Below, piece by piece: positions 1 to 4,543 of a stretch of 6,859 nucleotides of DNA; positions within the stretch are counted from its first letter, which is position 1, and each line of letters begins with the position of its first letter. Position numbers and translations under genes: made by a program. The DNA comes from Nocardioidaceae bacterium UBA4001. Its GTDB lineage: Bacteria; Actinomycetota; Actinomycetes; Propionibacteriales; Nocardioidaceae. The notes beneath the pieces were generated by a model, which worked only from the letters and a program-made list of their open reading frames with translations, ran no database searches and was not told the origin of the DNA. The DNA is taken from positions 1 to 6,859 of the forward strand of contig DGBP01000035.1 in NCBI GenBank assembly GCA_002384855.1. Reading direction: 5' to 3'.

Positions 1-24
1 CACCACCCCAGCGGACTTGACCGT

Positions 25-65
25 CCGAGGGAGGGATGCCTGCCTTCGGTCGGCCGGATCCCGGC
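25..65 (+). terminator. Two adjacent GC-rich hairpins upstream of the ABC gene
   Basis: Positions 25-35 can pair with 39-49 around a 3-base loop, with one mismatch and two G-T pairs. Positions 53-57 (GCCGG) pair perfectly with 61-65 (CCGGC) around ATC. Back-to-back GC stems without a T-tract are a common end-of-gene pattern in high-GC actinobacteria, so this may terminate a gene lying left of the window. No convincing coding sequence is visible in 1-117: one frame is open from the left edge to a TAG at 67-69 and another to a TGA at 119-121, but neither shows strong third-position GC bias or recognisable protein. In DNA this GC-rich such stems also arise by chance. Confidence 0.3.
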
Positions 66-102
66 GTAGGAAAACCAGGAGAGAACCGTCACCGATCCGG
101 CA

Positions 103-108
103 TAGCGT
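103..108 (+). promoter_or_regulatory. Possible -10 box (TAGCGT) of the ABC exporter gene
   Basis: TAGCGT fits the actinobacterial TAnnnT -10 pattern and ends nine bases before the ATG at 118. Initiation 6-7 bases downstream would give an mRNA with only about 2-3 bases before the start codon, that is, nearly leaderless. This agrees with the absence of a Shine-Dalgarno sequence in 103-117; the purine run at 77-84 is too far from the ATG to serve. No good -35 box is seen at the expected spacing, though the region 70-85 is unusually A-rich for this DNA. The same hexamer precedes the acyltransferase gene. Confidence 0.35.
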
Positions 109-117
109 GGCCGCATC

Positions 118-3100
118 ATGACTGCGCTCACGACCCCACCCGTCACACCGGACCAGCAGCACCTGGCGCCTCCGCTGGAGGACCCGTCCCGCAGGATCGA
201 CGGGCGAAGGTTGAGGAGCCCGGTGGCGGTGACCGCGCTCACCGCCTCAGCGGTGGGAGCGGTCGGGATGACGCTGGGCACTGTGGTGGCCGGCCGGCTC
301 GCCGAGGACCCGACCCGCGGGCTGGTCTGGCTTCTCGCGATCTGCCTCGTCGGTGCGGCCGTGGTCGACACCACCGGGAAGATCGCCTGGGTCGGCTGTT
401 CGGACCGCGCGGAGGGCCGGCTGCGCGAGGACCTGCTCCGGGCGGCACTGCGCCAGCCGCTGTCCGCGCTGAGCGAGCAGGCGGTGGGAGAGGTGCTCGA
501 CCGGATCGACGACGACACCCACGAAGTCGGCAACCTGGTCCGGTGGCAGTTCTGGATGCTCGCCCGCACCCTCTTCGGCACGCTGCCGATGTGGGTGGTC
601 GCCGGTGTCACCTGGTGGCCGTCGTTCATCCTGTTCCCGGTGCTCGCGGCCGTCACGTGGTTCGCCATCCGGTCGCTGCTCGGTGAGATCTCGCGTCTCA
701 AGGTCGTCGAGGAGATGGCGTGGACCGACCACGCCGCCGTGCTCGAGGAGGCGATCGCCGGTCGCGACGACCTGCGAACCAGCCTCGGTCAGGCCCATGT
801 CGTCCGACGCGTGGCGCGGCTCTCCGCCGACGTACACGCGAAGTTCAGGGCGGTCGTCAACGTCGAGAGTCGCCTGGTCCGGCGCGCCGGCGTCCTGCTC
901 CACGCTCTGCTGGCGGGCATCGCGGTCGCCGGCGTGGCGCTCGCCGTCGGCGGAAACCTCTCGGTCGCCGAGGTGGTCACCCTCTTCCTGGTCACCTCGA
1001 CCTTTGTCGGCCAGATCGCGATGGTGGCCAACCACCTGCCGGATCTGCAGGCTGGCTTCGGCGCCGTGATCCGGCTGCGGCAGATGCTTGCCGTTCCGCC
1101 CGAGCCGGAGGGCGGGACCGCGCTTCCCGAGGGGCCGCTCGACCTGGAGCTGCGCGGCCTGGACTTCTCCTACGCCGAGGGGACGTTCGCGTTGCAGAGC
1201 ATCGACCTGCAGGTCCCCGCGGGCCAGACCGTCGCCCTGGTCGGCCGCACCGGCTCCGGCAAGTCGACGCTGGCCGCGCTCGTCTCGCGCGCGATGGAGC
1301 CGCCGCGGGGCACGGTGTTCCTGGGCGGCGTCGACGTCCGGGACCTGGATCTCCAGCGCCTTCGCAGGTCGGTCGGTGTGGTCACGCAGCGGACGGAGAT
1401 TCTCGCGGGCACCCTTGCCGAGAACATCACCCTCTTCGCTGAGATCCCGCGGAGCACGGTCGAGGCGGCGGTGGTGGAGCTGAGTCTGGACGGCTGGGTC
1501 GCCGGTCTCCCGGACGGCCTCGACACCCTCCTCGGTCCCGGCGGCACCTCGCTCTCGGCGGGGGAGGAGCAGCTCGTCGCCTTCGCCCGCCTGCTGGTGC
1601 GTGACGTGCGCGTGGTGGTGCTCGACGAGGCCACCGCGCGCATGGACCCGCTCACGGAGCGCCGCGTGGTGGCTGCGGCCGACCGACTGCTCGCGGCCCG
1701 GACCGGCATCCTCGTCGCCCACCGGCTGTCCACGATCGAGCGGGCCCCGCTGGTAGCCGTCCTGGACCGCGGGCGCGTCTCCCAGCACGGTGCCCGCGCC
1801 GAGCTCGCCGCCGCGCCCGGGCCGTTCCGTGACCTGCTGGAGGCCAGCCGCACCGACCACGGCCACGACCAGGCCGCCGGGGACGGCATCGATGCCAAGG
1901 GCATGGTCGCGGCCGAGGTCTCCGAAGCAGAGCACACCGGCGTCGGTGCGCGCCGTCGCTCCGGACCGCCACCAGAGATCGAGGAGGTCGGCACCGGCCC
2001 CTCGCTGGCGCGCGGGATCACGCACGCGCTCGCGGTGCGTCCGGTGTGGGGCCTGCTCGGAGCGCTCCTGTTCCTGCTCGCCTCACTCACGGGAGCCCAA
2101 GGAGCCGTCACCGGACTGCTCTGGGGACGCGTTGTCGAGGACCTCCAGGATGGCGGGAGCCCCACGTGGCTGAGCGCCGCGGTAGTGGTGAGCCTGCTCG
2201 CCGCCCCCGTCATGCTGGCCAATGCCTTCTGGCGGTATCCCCGGTGGTGGGTCGAGGTCATGCTCCGCACCCGGATGGCGGTGCTCTACGGCCAGACAAG
2301 CCAACGCCGGCTCGCGCGGACTCCGCCCGGCGAGGTCGTCGCACGGTCGATGGACGCCGACCGCTACGCGCGGTACGCCGACCGGTGGGTCGACTTCCTC
2401 AACGGCCTCATCATCGCCGGCGTCACCGCGTTGCTCGCTGGCACCTGGATGGCCGGCGCTGTGCTGCTCACCGTCATGGTCGCCTCGGCGCTCGCCTCGA
2501 CTCTGGGCCGGCCCATCGCCGGTCGCTCGGCAGCTGCAGCGTCCGCGGCCCGGGCGAGGTTCGGCCGCGCCCTCGTCTCGGCGCTGGACTCCGCGCGCAC
2601 CGTCAAGCTGGCTGCGGCCGTCCCCGACGTCCATGCCCACCTGCGCCACGTGGACTCCGGCCGCGTCGCTGCCGCGGTGAAGGAGCATCGAGTACAGGCC
2701 TTCCTCGACGGCGTACCCATGGTCATGGTGCAGTGCGGCGTCGTGGCGGCCTGGGCGATCTACTTCTCGGGCGGCTGGAGCCTCGCGATCGCCCTGCTCG
2801 TGGCCAACGCGGTCGGCGGCTTCGACTGGTTCGGCCGAGTCGCCGGGATGGTGGTCACCGAGGCGCCGGGGACGCGGGCGTGGCAGGTGGAGACCAGCCG
2901 GTTCGCGGGCGGTGTCGACCTGATGGACCTTCCGGCGCGAGTGGACCTCGTCAGCGGGGATGCCCCAGAACCAGAGCCAGTACGCCGCGTGCCGCTGGAG
3001 CGCTTGGAGCTCGCCGGCTTCTCGGCGGTCCACGACGACGGCACGATCGGCGTCAGCAACGTCGACCTCACCGTGGAGGCCGGCGAACTGGTCCTCCTGG

Positions 3101-3675
3101 TCGGGCAGGTCGGCTCCGGCAAATCCAGCCTGCTCTCCGCACTTGCCGGCCTCATCGAGCACTCCGGCGTACTGCTCTGGAACGGGCGGGAGGTCACCGA
3201 CCCTCAGGCGTTCCTCCGGCCCGCGCAGGTCGCCCACGTCGCCCAGGTGCCGCGGGTGCTGTCCGGCAGCTTCTCCGACAACGTCCTGCTGGGCCACGGG
3301 CGGGCCTTCGACGACCCTGTCTCGGCCGCTCGGCTGGGGCGCGACATCGAGGAAGCCGGGGGGAAGGACGCTCTCGTCGGGCACCGTGGCGTGCGGCTCT
3401 CCGGGGGCCAGGTCCAGCGGCTCGCGCTCGCACGAGCGCTGGCTGCCGACGCCGAGCTGCTCCTTGCCGACGACGTCTCCAGCGCCCTCGACGCCGCCAC
3501 CGAGATCGAGCTCTGGGCAGCCCTGCGTGAGCGGGGGACGACCGTGATCGGCGCGACCGCGAAGCGGGCAGCCCTCGCCCAGGCCGATCGGGTCGTCGTC
3601 CTCGTCGACGGGGAGGTCGCCGCCACCGGCCCCTGGCCCGAGCTGGCACCTGCGTGGAGTCACCTCGCAGGTTAG
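118..3675 (+). CDS. Single-chain ABC exporter, TMD-NBD-TMD-NBD, with one degenerate ATP site
   Basis: This 1185-aa inner-membrane protein fuses two half-transporters and should use ATP to export an unknown substrate (drug, lipid or peptide are all possible). Half 1 has six likely membrane helices (about 35-58, 68-91, 146-163, 166-185, 257-279, 283-303) and then NBD1: A-loop Y352, Walker A G376-T384 (GRTGSGKST), Q-loop Q424, signature LSAGEEQ 479-485, Walker B D503 with catalytic E504, and H-loop H535. A polar linker of about 60 residues (roughly 580-640) leads to half 2, with helices near 643-668, 683-703, 760-797 and 866-908. NBD2 has Walker A G996-S1004, Q1043, LSGGQ 1094-1098 and D1118, but D1119 replaces the catalytic Glu, A1148 replaces the H-loop His, and A970 sits at the A-loop position. 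The consensus ATP site would therefore pair NBD1 Walker motifs with the NBD2 signature. An in-frame TAG at 103-105 rules out an upstream start. Fused CydDC is the main alternative, but no cydAB is nearby. Family confidence is high; the substrate is unknown. Confidence 0.96.
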   Translation: MTALTTPPVTPDQQHLAPPLEDPSRRIDGRRLRSPVAVTALTASAVGAVGMTLGTVVAGRLAEDPTRGLVWLLAICLVGAAVVDTTGKIAWVGCSDRAEGRLREDLLRAALRQPLSALSEQAVGEVLDRIDDDTHEVGNLVRWQFWMLARTLFGTLPMWVVAGVTWWPSFILFPVLAAVTWFAIRSLLGEISRLKVVEEMAWTDHAAVLEEAIAGRDDLRTSLGQAHVVRRVARLSADVHAKFRAVVNVESRLVRRAGVLLHALLAGIAVAGVALAVGGNLSVAEVVTLFLVTSTFVGQIAMVANHLPDLQAGFGAVIRLRQMLAVPPEPEGGTALPEGPLDLELRGLDFSYAEGTFALQSIDLQVPAGQTVALVGRTGSGKSTLAALVSRAMEPPRGTVFLGGVDVRDLDLQRLRRSVGVVTQRTEILAGTLAENITLFAEIPRSTVEAAVVELSLDGWVAGLPDGLDTLLGPGGTSLSAGEEQLVAFARLLVRDVRVVVLDEATARMDPLTERRVVAAADRLLAARTGILVAHRLSTIERAPLVAVLDRGRVSQHGARAELAAAPGPFRDLLEASRTDHGHDQAAGDGIDAKGMVAAEVSEAEHTGVGARRRSGPPPEIEEVGTGPSLARGITHALAVRPVWGLLGALLFLLASLTGAQGAVTGLLWGRVVEDLQDGGSPTWLSAAVVVSLLAAPVMLANAFWRYPRWWVEVMLRTRMAVLYGQTSQRRLARTPPGEVVARSMDADRYARYADRWVDFLNGLIIAGVTALLAGTWMAGAVLLTVMVASALASTLGRPIAGRSAAAASAARARFGRALVSALDSARTVKLAAAVPDVHAHLRHVDSGRVAAAVKEHRVQAFLDGVPMVMVQCGVVAAWAIYFSGGWSLAIALLVANAVGGFDWFGRVAGMVVTEAPGTRAWQVETSRFAGGVDLMDLPARVDLVSGDAPEPEPVRRVPLERLELAGFSAVHDDGTIGVSNVDLTVEAGELVLLVGQVGSGKSSLLSALAGLIEHSGVLLWNGREVTDPQAFLRPAQVAHVAQVPRVLSGSFSDNVLLGHGRAFDDPVSAARLGRDIEEAGGKDALVGHRGVRLSGGQVQRLALARALAADAELLLADDVSSALDAATEIELWAALRERGTTVIGATAKRAALAQADRVVVLVDGEVAATGPWPELAPAWSHLAG

Positions 3676-3677
3676 TC

Positions 3678-3701
3678 CGGGTCTCCGAGGCTCGAGACCC
3701 G
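3678..3701 (+). terminator. Hairpin immediately after the ABC exporter stop codon
   Basis: CGGGTCTC (3678-3685) pairs perfectly with GAGACCCG (3694-3701) over eight base pairs around an eight-base loop. The stem starts two bases after the TAG stop. There is no T-tract, as is usual for actinobacterial terminator-like hairpins, so it could work as an intrinsic terminator or as a 3'-end stabiliser. The position right after the stop is the best support. Confidence 0.5.
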
Positions 3702-3740
3702 CGGGCCTGTCGCGGCGGTCTGCCACGCGCTCCCGCGGGT
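3697..3740 (+). repeat. 9-bp inverted repeat overlapping the post-ABC hairpin
   Basis: ACCCGCGGG (3697-3705) is the exact reverse complement of CCCGCGGGT (3732-3740), separated by 26 bases. Each arm also contains the 8-base palindrome CCCGCGGG. The left arm shares bases 3697-3701 with the hairpin at 3678-3701, so both stems cannot form at once. This may be an alternative fold of the ABC 3' end, a paired protein-binding site, or chance in GC-rich DNA. The rest of the gap, about 3741-3845, shows no gene or clear structure. Confidence 0.3.
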
Positions 3741-3847
3741 TCGCTCTTGGCGCGTGCCCCGGTTGTCGAGCAGATGCCGCCCCACCGCAACGTTCTGTGG
3801 TCGCCGCGCCAGGGACCCACAAGCTCCGTTGAAACCCGGGGCCTCCT

Positions 3848-3875
3848 TTGCCCGCGCACCCGTCGGCGCTAGCGT
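3848..3875 (+). promoter_or_regulatory. Possible promoter of the acyltransferase gene (leaderless)
   Basis: TTGCCC (3848-3853) and TAGCGT (3870-3875) are separated by 16 bases and resemble -35 and -10 elements; the -35 is weak beyond its TTG. Six bases follow the -10 box before the GTG at 3882, so the predicted transcription start falls on or next to the start codon. No Shine-Dalgarno sequence lies upstream of that GTG. Together these suggest a leaderless mRNA, a frequent arrangement in actinobacteria. The assignment is inferred from spacing alone. Confidence 0.45.
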
Positions 3876-3881
3876 CACGGT

Positions 3882-4460
3882 GTGGCCCACACGATGAGGA
3901 TTCGACGCACGCTTGCCCGCGGCACGCTCCGAGCCACGAGGTGGCGCCTCGTCGGCGACGTGCCACGAAGCGGGATCCTCGTCGGCGCTCCGCACACGTC
4001 CCAATGGGACTGGGTCGCCATGCTGCTGATCGCCTGGGCCAACAGCGCACGTCCCCAGGTGCTGATCAGCCACACCTATTTCAAGGGCGTCATGGGATGG
4101 GTGCTGCGCAACACTGGCGGCATTCCGCTCGATCGCGAAGACCCGGGTGCAGCGATCCGCGCCCTGCTGGAGGAAGCCGGGAGCGGGGAGCACTTCCTCC
4201 TTGCTATCGCCCCGGAAGGCACCCGCAGCAAGGGCGAGTACTGGAAGCCCGGCTTCTATCGGATCGCCCAGCAGACAGGTCTGCCGATCAGTCTCGGCTT
4301 CGTCGACGGCCCGACGCGGACCCTCGGAATCGGGCCGAGCTTCCACCCGACCGGACAGGTCAAGATGGACATGGACTTCGTCCGCGCGTTCTACGCAGAC
4401 AAGCAGGGCATCCGCCCGGACAACCGCACCGAACCGCGACTACGCCAAGAGTCGGACTGA
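3882..4460 (+). CDS. Short soluble acyltransferase, PlsC/LPLAT superfamily
   Basis: The 192-aa product should transfer an acyl chain from a thioester donor (acyl-CoA or acyl-ACP) to a lipid-like acceptor. Visible motifs are the catalytic HX4D (H38-TSQW-D43), a block-III-like GGIPLDR (79-85), EGTR (112-115) for acceptor phosphate binding, and a block-IV-like stretch around P135. The segment WKPGFYRIAQ (121-130) and the later GIGPSF (149-154) recall a short LPLAT subfamily of unknown function. It is shorter than typical PlsC proteins (about 230-260 aa) and has no clear membrane helix or signal peptide, so it is probably cytosolic or peripheral to the membrane. The GTG at 3882 was chosen because it fits the upstream -10 box; ATG at 3894 is the alternative and would remove four residues. 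It lies 206 bases after the ABC gene and 83 before the oxidoreductase, so tight coupling is unlikely. The acceptor is unknown; a lysophosphatidic acid role is only one option. Confidence 0.93.
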   Translation: MAHTMRIRRTLARGTLRATRWRLVGDVPRSGILVGAPHTSQWDWVAMLLIAWANSARPQVLISHTYFKGVMGWVLRNTGGIPLDREDPGAAIRALLEEAGSGEHFLLAIAPEGTRSKGEYWKPGFYRIAQQTGLPISLGFVDGPTRTLGIGPSFHPTGQVKMDMDFVRAFYADKQGIRPDNRTEPRLRQESD

Positions 4461-4513
4461 CCGTCTGCATCCGTCATCGACCTCGGCATCTGCGCGGGAC
4501 TGAACGCGCGCGG

Positions 4514-4519
4514 TAAGGT
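4514..4519 (+). promoter_or_regulatory. Possible -10 box (TAAGGT) of the FAD/Fe-S oxidoreductase gene
   Basis: TAAGGT matches TAnnnT and lies 24 bases before the ATG at 4544, which would give a leader of about 18 bases containing the ribosome binding site. No -35 resembling TTGACA is found at the expected distance. A short inverted repeat, GCGCG (4492-4496) with CGCGC (4505-4509), lies just upstream and could be an operator half-site pair, a weak end for the acyltransferase transcript, or chance. Confidence 0.3.
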
Positions 4520-4530
4520 CGGCCTCCTCC

Positions 4531-4538
4531 GAAGGGGG
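4531..4538 (+). promoter_or_regulatory. Ribosome binding site of the FAD/Fe-S oxidoreductase
   Basis: GAAGGGGG ends five bases before the ATG at 4544 and is the only clear Shine-Dalgarno-like purine run before any of the three genes. It fixes the start at 4544. The run could also pair with 4522-4527 in a small six-pair stem, but the predicted transcript would begin inside that arm. Confidence 0.55.
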
Positions 4539-4543
4539 CGCGC

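Noticed and set aside
1..121. An upstream gene ending in an ATGA overlap with the ABC start (open frame from the left edge to TGA 119-121)
   Set aside because: The 40 codons show weak third-position GC bias and include AGA, AGG, AAA and several NNA codons unlike the other genes. The hairpins at 25-65 and the -10-like box would lie inside it. Only sequence to the left could settle it.
36..686. A plus-strand 216-codon frame overlapping the start of the ABC gene
   Set aside because: Arg/Gly/Pro-rich out-of-frame translation typical of GC-rich shadows; it overlaps the well-supported transporter for most of its length.
118..3675. Fused CydDC (thiol exporter for cytochrome bd assembly)
   Set aside because: The length is similar, but no cydA or cydB is adjacent and the strongly degenerate NBD2 with linker resembles the general actinobacterial fused exporters I recall. 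It cannot be fully excluded without a profile search.
3654..3872. A 72-codon plus-strand frame crossing the gap after the ABC gene
   Set aside because: It starts inside the ABC coding end without a ribosome binding site, runs through the hairpins, and has an Arg/Pro-rich composition with no motif.
247..4050. Long minus-strand open frames (247-2025 and 2083-4050) opposite the ABC gene
   Set aside because: Also codon-in-register shadows, interrupted only where the sense gene uses TCA (near 247 and 2083). The second even crosses the intergenic gap. The translations are low-complexity Arg/Gly/Asp-rich and match no family I know.
4522..4539. A six-pair stem that would hide the ribosome binding site of the oxidoreductase
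   Set aside because: It includes a G-T pair, and with the predicted start near 4526 the left arm would be mostly outside the transcript.
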